Both the position numbers and the translations under genes were made by a program. Below are positions 1 to 13,300 of a DNA stretch of 64,000 nucleotides, piece by piece; the first letter of the stretch is position 1; every line of letters starts with the position of its first letter. The notes beneath the pieces were generated by a model that did not search any database, was not told where the DNA came from, and worked only from the letters and a program-made list of their open reading frames with translations. The stretch comes from Amphibalanus amphitrite (lineage: Eukaryota; Arthropoda; Thecostraca; Balanomorpha; Balanidae), in assembly GCF_019059575.1 (NCBI RefSeq), contig NW_024881787.1, forward strand, positions 186,001 to 250,000. The letters run 5' to 3'.

Positions 1-330
1 GGCCCCCTGGGCGACTAGGGACCCCCAGGCGATCAGGGGCCTCATGCGACCAGAGACCCCCCATGCGACTAGGGCCCCCTAGGCGACTAGGGGCTCCCAG
101 TCGATCAGGGGCCTCATGCGACCAGAGGCCCCCCCATGCGACCAGGGCCCCCTAGGCGACTAGGGGCCACAGGCTATCAGGGGCCCCCATGAGACCAGGT
201 CCCCGGCTACCAGGGGCCCCCTAGGCGACTAGGGGCCGGCCCAGTCGATCAGGAGCCTTATGCTACCAGAGGCGGCCCCCATGCGACCAGGGCCCCCTAG
301 GCGACTAGGCATAGGCGCGGGAGCCGGGGG
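1..330. repeat. GC-rich tandem repeat array (about 25-30 bp units)
   Basis: Degenerate units built on 'GCGACCAGGGGCCCCC' and 'AGGCGACTAGGGGC' follow one another from the window edge to about position 310. Unit length and order vary, as in a minisatellite. Related 'AACCAGGGGCCC' units recur at 540-690 and near 32.68-32.85 kb. The open frames here are by-products of the repeat. Confidence 0.8.
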
Positions 331-539
331 GGGGCAGTGGGGGCAGCTTGCCCCCCCCCAACTCTGGGGCCGTGGGGGCGGTGCCCCCACAGCTTTGAGA
401 CGGAATACCACACTTTTTTGCAAATGTTTTCTTTTTTTGTTGAAAAAGCCGAGGGGTGAAAAATAAGTGGCCTAAAACCGGTGAGAAAGCTAGATTTGGG
501 GGTACCCTAGGTTGATCTCTATTATGGTGTGCCCCCCAG

Positions 540-690
540 TCGGAAAGTAGTTCCCGCGCCCCTGCGACTAGGGGCCACATGCTATCAGGGGCCCCCATGA
601 GACCAGGCCCCCGGCTACCAGGGGCCCCCTAGGCGACCAGGGGCCCAGGAAACTGGGGGCCCTTGGATGACTGCAGGGGCCCCTCGGGTA
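540..690. repeat. Second block of the same GC-rich tandem repeat
   Basis: The same 'GACTAGGGGCC', 'ACCAGGCCCCCGGC' and 'ACCAGGGGCCCCC' units as at 1-330 resume after about 230 bases of non-repeat sequence. Confidence 0.7.
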
Positions 691-699
691 ACCAGGGCA

Positions 700-1182
700 C
701 ATACATGAAACTTTAATATCAATTTTTCTTCCGGGTAAAAGACGTTTTATCCAGTGTTTAAAGAAAAATATCCTGGGGCCTGAGGGGCCCCCTGAGCGCC
801 GAAAGCGCTCAGGGGGGGGGCATGGCCCCCGTGCCCCCCCCCCCCCTTGGGTACGTCACTGGTTTGTAATGCTTTGTAACTCTGCTCATGTAACCCCGAG
901 CGGCGAGCGTTGACTGATATCGATGGGGTGTGCCCGATGTCAAAGAAGAGCCCATATGACGAAATGATATGCCCCTATTCGAAGCAAATGCAAGATCGCT
1001 AAAGTTGAAAGCAGTTCGCCGAAATTGAATGAAAAAATGTTTTTTTGAGGTGCAAAAAGGTATAATTAGTACAAAAATATGAATTTTGGTAAACAAGAAA
1101 TTATATGTAGAAAACATTTCACTTCACGGCAACGCTGCATACTTGATCAAACTTTGATATTGTTTACGACTGGTGTTTGGCT
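700..1182 (+). other. 5' flank of IFT20; promoter not resolved
   Basis: This stretch lies between the tandem repeats and the IFT20 start codon. It contains a C/G tract near 815-846 ('GGGGGGGGCATGGCCCCC', then a C run) and AT-rich sequence at 1020-1160. I see no convincing TATA box or initiator, and none of the short reading frames resembles a known protein. By position it should hold the IFT20 5' UTR and core promoter. Confidence 0.4.
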
Positions 1183-1315
1183 ATGTCAGCTGGGGAGGAT
1201 CCCCTGCTAAAGGCAGGACTTCACTTCGATGACCTCCATAAGTTACGTATCCTAGATCCTGAGATAGCTCAGCAGACTACACAGCTTAAAGATGAATGTG
1301 GGGAGTTCATGGAAA
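1183..1315 (+). CDS. IFT20: IFT20 coding exon 1
   Basis: It encodes the first 44 codons plus one base: [12 protein letters not shown], then the '[15 protein letters not shown]' motif, then [15 protein letters not shown]. The frame stays open past 1315, but conservation stops at the donor GTGAGT at 1316, which leaves a phase-1 intron. Confidence 0.93.
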
Positions 1316-4300
1316 GTGAGTATGAACCCGTTTCCAACTATTGTCGTCTGTCGCATGTGCGCAGTATTTGTCAGAATTTCCGCTTTCTGCTAGAATCTCA
1401 TGCTTGGAAGCTCATATTTTCTTTCAGGTCCTGGAATTCAAGGCTTGGAGTTTTTTATGTGGGCGAGGATGGATGACATGATTATGATTAATATAAGGAG
1501 GCTTGAAATGATCTCACACGTGTCAAAGTATTTTTATTTTAGGCAAAATAAATATCTAAAGCAGTAAAACAAGCTTTCAGCATTACGCCATTATCAAGTT
1601 TCAGGTTAAGTACGTAGTTTAATGGCATTATGCCATTAAACATGCGTGAGCTCATTTCAAGCCTCCTTATATTGGAGTTTTTTATGAAGTAATGCGAACA
1701 AAACTTTGTGGTACCTTAATCTGTAGATTTGTTTAGTCAAGCAGCGCCAGCTTTTACCCTCCATTGGCAAATCCCACCTCACAATATCATTTTCCCTACT
1801 GTCCAGTCCTTACTCCTGCTTGTCCTCCCTGCTTATGGTTTGTTTGTTATTCTTTTCGAAAGGACTCTGGCTCCAAGTATGTTTTTCAAAGAAGCATGTG
1901 TTCTAGTGGGCAAAAACAACCTGAGAAAATCGAATGTCAATTAATTTAAACATTTGATTTCTTCCCGATAATTTCCATGCGTGCGTTTTGGGATTTATAT
2001 TAGAACAGTGGTGACATCATGCTGTCAAACTTGTATTGCAATGTAATGTATAAATACCTGTATTAGGAGAGCAGATGTCACACAAATATTTTCCAGCAAG
2101 GAGAGGCGCTATACCCGTAGGTGCTACTTTCTAACAAAACCTAAACAATCCTAACGTAACCTGACCTAACCTAACCTACAACCTACAAACCTACAAACCT
2201 ACCCTACAACCCAGAAACCTACAGTGCCTCTGCTCAGTTGGAAAACCTTCGTGTGACGTCTGCTCTACTAATGTCTAAATATTATGGACGGAACCGCTTA
2301 CTCGATTATAACCTCAGCAACAGTGAAAAACAGTTTTCCCCAATATCAAATTCTTATCTGTATTCAATGTAAACGCGTTTCGATTATTTCTTTATCAATA
2401 CATTGATACAATACAGATAATGTCAATGTATTGATAAAGAAATAATCGAAACGCATTTACATTGAATACAGATAAGAATTTGATATTGTTTTTCATTAAA
2501 GTAAACATTTGTCAAAATGAACAATATACAGTTTTCCCCAAGTTTGTCGACACTTTGTTCCATTGAACGGACATTGGGCGCCTGCTGCCACCAGTGAGGT
2601 CATCATAATATGTTAATTTTTCAAGACACAATTTCAAGACTGACATCTCCATGGAAACCCAATTTGACTTGTGTAATAGCAGTGTGCTGCATCATCAGTG
2701 AAATACCACCATGGTTGCATTCACGTTGTGTGTGTGCCCATGTGTGGTACCTATAATAGCTGGTACCTATAGTAATATCAAGGGGTTTAATGGGTTACTA
2801 TTTTCGTGTCTTTGTAAATTTATGCGACATCTAAGCATCATATACTGTATGTACAGTCATCAGCTGATCATTCACTTTGCTCTTAGTAATGGATTTCCTG
2901 GGCTGGCTGGAATTTTATTTGCTTCCTAATCCTATGTTACCTCACATAGCTACATATATAATATGTACTCATATCAGCTACCTGTATTGAATATGTAGTA
3001 ACTTGATTTTTCATGCATGCTATTTCCCACTGGCCTCTATCAAGTAACCACACTCCTATGATAAGTTATGATGCCACAGGGTTCAGACCATCTACCTGTA
3101 GCTCTCTCTATATTCAGATCTATATTCCACTTATTGTATTCAGATTTGTGGAACTTCACAAAACTTATCACATTATATGTGATGTGTGGTATCATATGGA
3201 CACCAGCTGTGACATCACTTGGTCTCCCTGCTGGATATCTTCATTTCATGATCATAATCTCTATGATTCAATAATGTGAGATTTAATTCTCACGCTGGCT
3301 CTGGTGAATGGCTGTGAAAGTGGCTGACCCTAATTATCATTCTCACATCTTGATGCATCATTAGGTGCCTGTGAGTGGAGTGCAAAGACTGTGTGGTGCA
3401 TCTTTTGCATTTGCATGGTGTACCTCCTTGGTGCCTCTAAATGAAGCAAAGTGATTGGTGGTATGAATGATGAGCCAGTGCTTTGGCACCAGGACCAGCA
3501 ATGGATTCCTTTTTAAGTTTTGCATGGATGGATGGATGAGCACCTCTGGTGCCTAGCCTTCATGGCTGTTTTATCAAGTTTTAATCTGAATGGAGTGTCT
3601 GAGCACTGCAGTGAACTGAGGAATGAATGAACACTGCAGTGCCTGGCTTGGCAGATAAGTCATTTTATCCTTTTAATCAGTGTGGGATATGGATGAGCGC
3701 TTGCGCCCAGGCCAGGCAGAATGGTCTTTTTATGTATGAGTGCTGTGATGAAGAATGCATGTATGACTGTGCCAAATGCCTGTTACTGAGACCCTGCTGG
3801 CTGACGCAGGGTCTCGGTGGCCTACCTATAAATGGGCCAAACTGAGAGGATAAGATGAGTTGGCCGAAAAGCATACTTGTCATTCACCGGAGCTAAATTG
3901 CTTAGTATAACTCAAAATATGTGACTGAAATGTTGACCTCCTGCGTCTGACTGGGTTTTGTACGCGGCTGAACAGTGCTCTGTTCTTACCAAATGTAATT
4001 GTCAGAAAATGGAATGCATTTGGCATGCCACCTCATAAAGCACATACCTATGTTGATAAAAAATGGTGAAGTTGTAACTTCAAATCAAGATTTTCTCACA
4101 TGATCCGTTTTAAGAGAGCTATTGGGTAGCAAATGATATTCATTGTCTACTGTCTAGTACACCCACTAATGCGTACAGCTTATTCCAACTGTATGCCTAC
4201 TTGTGTACGCAAGTAACGACCATACTCCCAATCCTGCACTGTTTTGTATCAAATAATCCTATCGTCCAGCCAGCCCGGGTGTCCTGAAGTATATGGTGCT

Positions 4301-7300
4301 TTACATCAGTATCTTCATCTCACCATGATATGTTTCGGTATTGGCCTTTGCTCTCTCCCGGTGGGGCGGCCTGGCGAATCCTCGGGCTGCCGTCTGGGGG
4401 CCTGGACGCTATTGGGGGGGGGGGGGGGGCGGTTGGACGGGGGTTGCTGCCCCTTTTCAGCTGCTGCCCCATCGTCTCGCTGGTCGGGTATGATCCCTCT
4501 GCCTCCTTCGGTTGGTGGTGCGAGTTTTTCTGCCGGCCGCCGGCGCGGCTGCTGCTCTCGAATCGGGCTCCTTTCCTTTTCTGGGTGTGCTGGCCCTGCC
4601 CGTTCCGGGGCCCTCCGGACCCGCTTGTGGGCGGCGGCGCCCTCGTGGTGCTGGCGCGCTGCGGGGGTGCCCCCGACCGTGGGCGGCTCCTACGGGGCTG
4701 CTCGTCGGGTGCGGTTTGCGCGCCTGGGGATGGTGGCGTCTGGGTGGGGGTGGCCGCGGTGCCGCCGCTGACGCGTGGGCTGTTTTCCGGACCACTGCTG
4801 GGTGGTGCTTTGGCTGGCTCATCGGTGCGGCTGCCGCTAGGTGGCGAAATGACAGCTATACAGATGGCGGTAATGTAGTCTAAAGTAGCCGCATCCTTGC
4901 ACTCTGCTTAGCACTCTCATAATCATTGAGTTCGAGCATTGGGCCCCCGCCCCTATGACCCATCCGGGCCAACCTGGGTACCGGTCCCACTTGAAAGGGA
5001 CCGGTCGGCCGCCCGGGCGGGCGGGGCGCCGGCCTGTCGGGTCGGGTCGGCGCTCCCCTCGCCCGGGCGGTGGCTAGGGGGCACCCCCGGGAAAGATGTT
5101 TTTCCGGGGGTGCGGGCGGGGGCTCGCGGCCCGTCTGCACCCGATGAGCCTAACACTTGCATTCCTTTCTTAGAGTGTTATGCATATACTTTATGCACAA
5201 TTTATAAGATGCTGATTTACATTGTGAATAATGTAATGAGCACGTACTTAGATCCCGAGATGTTGACATAGCATATTTCTGCTAGTACCTACCTATACTG
5301 ATATTCATATTACCCACTCATCCCAAGCACAATCGATTGCTTGCTGAGTTTTTTTCTTTCTAGTTACATACTCTGTGGTATAACCCTAGTGTTGTATGCC
5401 ACTGACTAGAATTAATGACAATGAACTACCATTGTTATATGACAAGGTATTTCATCCATTCCAAGATACTGATACTTATCTTGATCATGATGTTAGTAAC
5501 GAATTCGAATCTATACGAACCAACTGTAAATATTACACTGTCACAACAAATAACAACACCTTTTCTCAAGACACTGAGAAACTTTCTATATTGCACCTCA
5601 ATACTCGTTCTCTTTTAAGTGTTGAGAAATATGAAGCCCTGAATACCTTTCTGCATTCAACTGGTACACAATGGGACGTGATCTGTGTATCCGAAACATG
5701 GTTACACGATGATGTTGATAAATATCGCAACATACCTGGCTATACAGCATTCTTTCAAAATCGCACAGGTCGCACAGGTGGTGGCGTGGCTGTATATGTT
5801 CGTACAGCCAGTGTAGTTTCTACCATGCGTGTTCCCATTGACTGTCCAACTGGTACGGAAGCAGCCTAATTCTGCAGTGCTGTCTACCTTATTCTAAGGT
5901 AATTCTTGCACAGTTCTACAGACCCCCTGATACTTGTCTAGGCTCTTTTTTGTGAACAGCTGTCAACTATACTCGACTCCATGGATATCTCATCCAGCAC
6001 AATGGTCGTCACTGGTGATTTCAATTTTGACCTTTGCACGCTGGACAATGATCATGATGCGGAGATATTCTTTAATATGATGTTGTCCTATGGCTTTCTT
6101 CCTCTTATATCCCTCCCAACCAGACAATGTGAAACAAGACTATCTCTGCTAGACAACATATATTGTAACAACACATCACTTGCTAACGACACTGGAGTAA
6201 TTTACGATGACCTATCTGACCACTTCCCAATATATGTCACCCTAAAAACATATAAACCAAGAAATACGAGACCGAAGAAACAAATCACATCATTTAATTA
6301 TAACAGAATCACTGACCTACGAATGCATCTACAATCTGATTTACTACATCTCACTGATGTAACTGATCCTAACTTAGTTTGTGAAAAAATAATTCGAGCC
6401 TACTCAGATGGAATACAAAAGTTCAGCGCAACTTTTGTGCCGTCGCGGAAAAATACGCCTATAAAACCCTGGATCACGCCTGGTATCTTGGCCTCGATAG
6501 GCAGAAAAAATGAATTGTTTGTGTCAAAAAACAGAGAGCCGGTGCTTGAAAATGCCAACAAGTATCGCAGATATCGCAATTTACTTGTGAAAATAATAAG
6601 AGAGGCAAAGAAAGCATATATTGAAGCTAAACTTAAAACATCGGACTCTAAGAACACGTGGAATATCATCAAAGAATTGTCCACGGGCTCCACCGAAAAC
6701 ATTAAATTGCCTAATGCGTTCAAAACCAACAGAGGCGTAGTGCAAGACACTAAAGACATAGTTGATAAGTTTAACACATTTTTCACGAACATTGGAAAGG
6801 AGCTGAAAAGTAAAATAAGAGATACTGAATGCAACCCAATTGATAACCTCCCTAACTTTGTGGGAACACCACTTCATCGATTCTCTGCCACGAACGAAGA
6901 TGAAGTAAAGAAGATCGTAAACAATATGCGTAATGTGGGAAGTGGCCATGACAACATTAATACTAAGATATTTAAATTAACGTATGCATCAATACTTACT
7001 GAGATTGTACACTTCATGAATCTCTGCCTTGATCAAGGTGTGTTCCCCACTCTATTAAAAAGAGCTGTTGTAAAACCAATCTTTAAGTCTGGGGATAAAC
7101 AGTTATTCAACAATTACCGACCAATTTCGCTACTCCCGGTTATCTCGAAATTATTAGAAAAAGTGATTTATGCTCGATTAAGTGAACATTTGACTCAAAA
7201 TAACATCATTTGCGACAATCAATTTGGTTTTAGGCAAGGTATGAGTACCTACATGCCTATCGTAATTCTCCAAGAAAAAATTGTAAGTGCTCTTGAAAAC

Positions 7301-10300
7301 AACCAAAGCACATGTGGAATCTACCTTGACCTCCGCAAGGCATTCGATACGGTGGATATCGAAATATTACTATGCAAACTGTATAAATATGGTGTATGCA
7401 ATGAAGCGCATATGATGTTAAAATCATACCTAAATGAACGCACTCAATGTGTACAAATTGATGGTACTCAATCATCTATTCTTCCGATAAACATCGGAGT
7501 ACCACAGGGATCTATTCTAGGTCCACTTCTTTTTATATTGTACATAAATGATTTTATCTCCATATGTGATGACCACATATCTGTACTTTTATATGCGGAT
7601 GATACTGCCATTTTTATAGAAGGTGAAAATGAAAACGTACTTCAAGCCAGATTAAATATACTAATGCCTAAAGTTGCTGAATGGTTCGCTTCTAACCAGT
7701 TGTCCTTAAATTCTGATAAATCGTATTATCAGATATATGCTAATAAACGAACAGATTCTGAACTAGCAATTCAAATTGATGGTGCTGGAATTGCTCGTAC
7801 TAATACCGTTAAATACCTTGGTGTATTTATTGATGAAAATCTAAAGTGGAAATCACATATAGCCAAACTTCAAACCATATTGTCAAGGAACATCGGAATC
7901 ATGAATAGGCTGAAGTACCTCTTGAGCTCAAAACACCTTTTGTTGTTGTATCATTCTCTTTTCTTGAGTTATATTAACTACTGTTGCTTTATTTACACAA
8001 ATACATATCCAACTAATCTGAGTGAATTAGAAAAACTTCAAAAACGAGCGGTAAGAATCATCGATGGACAGCCGAGACTGGCACATACTTCGCCAATATT
8101 TAGGAAACTCAAACTCCTTAAAGGTAGTGTGCCAGCTTTCTTGGACCGTATGGAGTTAATGGCCCAGATAAGGAGAACCGGATTTTTAGAACTTATCCAT
8201 ACCTTCAAAACTCATGGAAACGTCTTAAATTCTTCAAATTTTGAGTACCCCAGTGCGAAATTCGCCCCGACGGGTTGTCGGTCGTACCCCAACCACATTT
8301 CACACCACTATGAACAATAAATGCACACACTGAAATCGCTATTACCGATATGCTCATCCAATCAAGTTTCGATAAACCCGTTCATCATCAGCTCCTGCGG
8401 TTTCGAACACGCCTGTTAGGTGGCTTCTGATGCTCGTCGAGGTCGGAATTTCCAAATACGCGTGGTGCGTCGGGCCGCGCGCTCTGACTTCGGCCAAGAA
8501 AAATGCGTCAGCTGATCATTGTCATTTCTGCCACTTGCGTGTGGTGAAATGGGGTCATAACTTATAAGACGGCTTTTTCATATCAATTATTTTACATAAA
8601 ATCATATTTCAAACCATAAATAATGTTCGACAGCCAAATAAAAGAAACAATACCAATACGGGCTTACAGTTTAAGGCTCGACATTGTGTTGTCTACGATT
8701 AGACAGCTGATAACTCATTCCCGTACGTCGTATGGTCGTAACACTATAATGACCTTTGCTTATTGTCACAAGTGCGCCGCATTCGCGATTGTTGCCCGAC
8801 GCCTGTTTGCAGGTGAGCCCACTACAGTTGTTATACATATCTAAAAACCGAAAAACTTTTAGGCGAAAAAGGCACTATTCCAGGCCCATTTTTGATTTTT
8901 TTTTTGCGATATTAGGTAAAAACAGAAGCTTCTTATCCTAGGAAAAATAAAATGGGAAATCTTTCAAAGGTGGCACACTACCTTTAAACTTAGGGATCTT
9001 GGACAACAACAAATGCTATTACTACTGTTTAGAAAACTCAATGGAAGCCTGCCTACTGCTATTGCTGAGTTATTTGTAACCTCTGAATCTAGTAGAACAA
9101 TTCGCTCCATTAAACATTTCCAAGAATCATTTACATGTAGAGTCTATAAAACACACACTTTATCATGGACTGGGCCTAGAGTTTGGAACAGAGTAATGGT
9201 GCCTTTATTTCCTAGACTATCTACGGTACCCAATTCGAAATTCATTATCAAAAAGCTCTCTAAAGCTTTCTTCCTAAGTCAGTATGATTGATTCACTTAA
9301 CCCGCGCACCGACGGGGGTCTGCGCCAACTTAGTACCGACGGGGGGGGGGGGCGGATGACCGCCCCCCCTGAGATCTCGAGAACGAAGCAAGATAGCGAC
9401 AAGCGGTAAACGGCATCGGATACGCACGGCCAAGATCTACAATTTTTACTAAGGTCATTTTCAGGTCAGGTCAAAGATGACGTCACAGGGGTCGAAAAAG
9501 TCAAAATGGCGGCGCTAGATATGGAGAGAGTTTTTCTCGAATAACTTTCGAATTAGTCAAGATAGGAACAAACTAAGGGCATCATCGTGATCCTCTCGTC
9601 AATCCGCATCGAATGATATATATGTTGACCTCGAAAGGTCAAGGTCAAAGGTTGACCTCAGGTCACGTGACCTCGAGGTCATCATGTATATCATTCGATG
9701 CGTCTTGACGAGCTGAACACAATGAGACCATCCACGCGTCTGTATCTTGTTCCTGTACGGAGTTATTGGCCAAAAACCTTTGGTGACCTTTGATGACGTC
9801 ACATGACCTCACAGCTGCCCAACAGCAAAACAGACCTCAAGGTAGTGAAGGTTGATCGTATATGAAGTCATGTATGGTATATGGGGCCATTCCGACCCGT
9901 TTTAGTGGTAAAAACAGGGAGTTGATTTTTCCCCCATTGACTTATAATGGGGAGGTCGCGAAATTGACCTGACCTTAGGTCACCGATATCAAAATTCCGA
10001 GATATACAAATTGTAGCTACTAATGACCTTATAATATCCTGCGACTTTCAAAGGCCTCCGACATCTACTGTAGCTCTGGCACGGTGACAAAGTTGCAAAA
10101 AAGTGACTTGAGGTTGGGTCATTCAAAGTGACCTGGTGACCTGACCTTAAAAGGTAGGAGGTTCAAACTTGCACACCATGTGTAAAATTGATGAGGTTAT
10201 AGTCATACCAAATTTCGCGGCGCTACGCGCCGCGGTTTTCCCGCTATTCGCGAAAAACCTCAGGGGGGGGGGGGGCGGATATCCGCCCCCCCCCGTCGGT

Positions 10301-13300
10301 GCGCGGGTTAATACAGTAGCTTTCACCAATATACGCTTCTAGCAAATAAATAGTACGCATGTTTTTTTATGCACATTATTTAGGGATTCATTTTCTCCAA
10401 CAAAACGATTTGCCTAAAATAGACAGGTGTTGCGGACAGTGTACGGCAGATGTGGTCTGCTGTGGGGCCAGGCGGGCTCCGCCGGCCTGGCGGAGCCCTG
10501 AGTTGCCGAGCATTGGGCCCCCGCCCCTATGACCCATCCGGGCCAACCTGGGTACCGGTCCCACTTGAAAGGGACCGGTCGGCCGCCCGGGCGGGCGGGG
10601 TGCCGGCCTGTCGGGTCGGGTCGGCGCTCCCCTCGCCCGGGCGGTGGTTAGGGGGCACCCCCGGGAAAGATGATTTTCCGGGGGTGCGGGCGGGGGCCCG
10701 CAGCCCGTCTGGCCGTCAAACATTAAAACCACGTTTATTGTAGGGTAGTAGTTCTCTTGCCCGTCTTTCCTTCCCAACTGTATTCCTTCTCCGTTTTTTT
10801 TTTCTCTCGTTGATGTTACCTCTCATTTTCGTTATATTGCTTAACCCGCGCCCTGCTGGGGGGGGGTGTTTGAACACCCCCCCTTGTGGTTTTTCGCGAA
10901 TATCTCAAAAACGGCGGCGCGAAGCGCCGCCGTTTTTGGTACACCTTATCATACATCAATTCTACACATGTTGTGAAAATTTCAGACCAAGGTCATTCAA
11001 GGTCAGGTCACCAGGTCACTTGAAGTGACCTCACCTCAAAAAAACTTTCAATGTCTGTCATAGCTACACCGAGTGACCGATCGCTTTGAAACTTTCAGCG
11101 ATTGCTAAGAGCAATAGCATGTACAAAATGTATATCTCAGAATTTTGATATCGATGACCTAAGGTCAGGTCAATTTTGCGACCTCCCCATTATAAGTCAA
11201 TGGGAGAAAATTGAAATGCGCCTCTTTTGGATGATTCACATTATAAACACTCCCAAACACCGAATTACAAGTGGTTTAGACACACTGAACTTGAAAATTG
11301 TGTCCGTGACCCTTGTTTATGCCCTGAGGTCATCTTAGGTCACGAATGGTATCTAACAGTTTTTCGCAAATAACTTTTGATAGAGGCATGCTAGAGCGAT
11401 GGAAACGCCTTAGATGTGTTCAGCTTGCCGATACGGATCGACTGATATGCAACATGACCCTTTCCGGTCAGTTCATGACCTTGACCTGAGGTCAAATTTT
11501 CAAGTTGACCTTTCAAGGTCAAGTTATAGTTCATTCGATGCGTCTTGACGAGAGGAACACGATGCCGGTAAAAGTAAGCTCGTACAAGGCTTGGGTCAAA
11601 AGTTATTGCAGAAAAACTGTTTTCGAAAAAATCGGTTATTTTTGCAGTTTTTGCCCCCTGCAGGCAAAACCGTTGACGTTAGGTCAAATCTGAGGGAATT
11701 ATTCAGAAAGGGCGTTAATAGGGCTATCGAATGCGCTTTTCCGCGGCGCTGTAGCTTTATTGGTTCCCGAGTTATGCGTTGGCTTCTTGGAAATTTTCGA
11801 CATTCGACCTGGAAATCGGCGAAATTTTGCCTTTAATGACCTCTGGTGACCTGACCTTTGACCTGACCAAAAAATTGACCGAAGTGATTTCGTCATTATT
11901 TTTTACGCTCTTTCGAACGCCGCCTTCCGCGTATCGCTACGTGGCCCAGGAGCCGAGTTACAAGGGGGGGTGTTCAAACACCCCCCCCCCCCCCCCAGCA
12001 GGGCGTGGAAATCCAGGACCCCCAGCAGGGCGCGGGTTAAATTGCATTAATTTTCTACTCCAACCACCTCGGAACTGGCCTCTGTGGGCTGTCTGACAAC
12101 AAGCTCTGCTTAGTTGGACAGCTTTACAGAGGCTCAGTGAATGACCTTGCTTGAATTTGACCAGAAATGACCATCTACGACCATCTTCCATGTATGTATG
12201 ACTGCTCCCCCTCTAATCCCTTCCTCCCACTAACAATACCCTGTGTAAGTGTGCATCAGTGGGCGTTTCAGGCGTAGAAGGGCAGTCACCAACTGTTTTC
12301 AGTTGTGACTACTTTGCTTCTCTTAAGCTACTATATTAACAGCATGCATACTCCACTGATATTTCTCTCGTTTTTTGCATTTTTTTTGTTTTTTTCCTTA
12401 CTCTTAGCTGGGAGTGCCGCGACTTATCATTTTAAGTTCACTGGTGTTAACGTAAGGTTCTGTGTGTCGCTGGGATAGAGGGAGGGGGCACTCCTGGTCA
12501 CCTGTTCATGGGTGGCGGTGTAGAAAAAAATCTGGTTTCAGGACATCAAATAATGTGAGATTGTGTAATTTGTTTGAAAATTGTACTTTTTGTAAAGTAA
12601 ATATTTACCAAAATACATACCATTCTTTTTCACAGGGATCAAAGACTTCAAAACAATTGTTGATGGATTTATTACAATGGTTGATGGACTCTCAAAAGCA
12701 GTGGAAGAAGAAAAAATCAAAGCAATTGGAGCCAGAAATCTCCTGAAGTCAATGAGCAAACAAAGAGAAGCTCAACAACAACAGCTTCAGGTTGGTAATC
12801 TCCATTTTTGCAAATCAATATGTGGTCTTCAAGTCACAGAACTAGAAGTGATGGTATATGTAGGGCTAATAATTTTTTTTTGCATCTAACATTATAACAG
12901 GTAATGCAGATTAATGAAACTTAAATCACATATTTTGCAACAATTATGCATGTGCACACGGGCGGTTGCAGACAGCGTTTGGGGGGCCAACTTGGCATAG
13001 GGGCCCCTGCTGACCCTCGGGGGGGGGGCTGTGCTTGCTTTAACCCGCGCCTGGCTGGGGGTCCTGGATTTCCACGCCCTGCTGGGGGGGGGGGGGTTGC
13101 TTGCTTGAACACCCCTCTTCTAACTCGGCTCTTGGGCCACGTAGAGATACGCGGAAGGCGGCGTTCGAAAGGGCGCCAAAAATAATGACGAAATCACTTC
13201 GGTCACTTTTTTGGTCAGGTCAAAGGTCAGGTCACCAGAGGTCATTGAAGGCAAAATTTCGCCGATTTCCAGGTCGAATGTCGACAATTTCCAAGAAGCC

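Larger units (their letters stand above)
5396..9294 (+). mobile_element. CR1/L2-like non-LTR retrotransposon (LINE), interrupted
   Basis: Apurinic-type endonuclease, reverse transcriptase and C-terminal region follow in order on the + strand. Frame disruptions lie between 5869 and 5981, and an 870-bp TTAA element sits inside the RT reading frame (8118-8987). No ORF1 is recognised upstream. The clade is judged from the endonuclease ('HLNTRSL', 'ICVSETWL', 'GDFNFD') and RT motifs; Jockey, CR1, L2 and Daphne are not separable by eye. It lies in IFT20 intron 1 in the sense orientation, and element A is inserted just after its stop codon. Confidence 0.88.

Noticed and set aside
1-690. Regularly spaced repeats resembling a CRISPR array
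   Set aside because: The genome is eukaryotic, the units are contiguous and degenerate without unique spacers, and no cas genes exist.
1177-1476. 99-residue single-exon gene starting at 1177
   Set aside because: It starts at a TTG. IFT20 similarity begins at the ATG at 1183 and stops exactly at the donor after 1315; the rest is intron read-through.
2150-2225. Interstitial arthropod telomere (CCTAA)n
   Set aside because: Only a few irregular units mixed with CCTAC and CCTGAC; insufficient.
4244-4883. Several overlapping frames of 120-180 residues on both strands
   Set aside because: GC-rich DNA with few stops, low-complexity products and no domain.
4933-10711. The paired 205-bp repeats as LTRs of one retroelement
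   Set aside because: The enclosed LINE is non-LTR, the repeats lack TG...CA ends, and their distance is explained by unrelated insertions.
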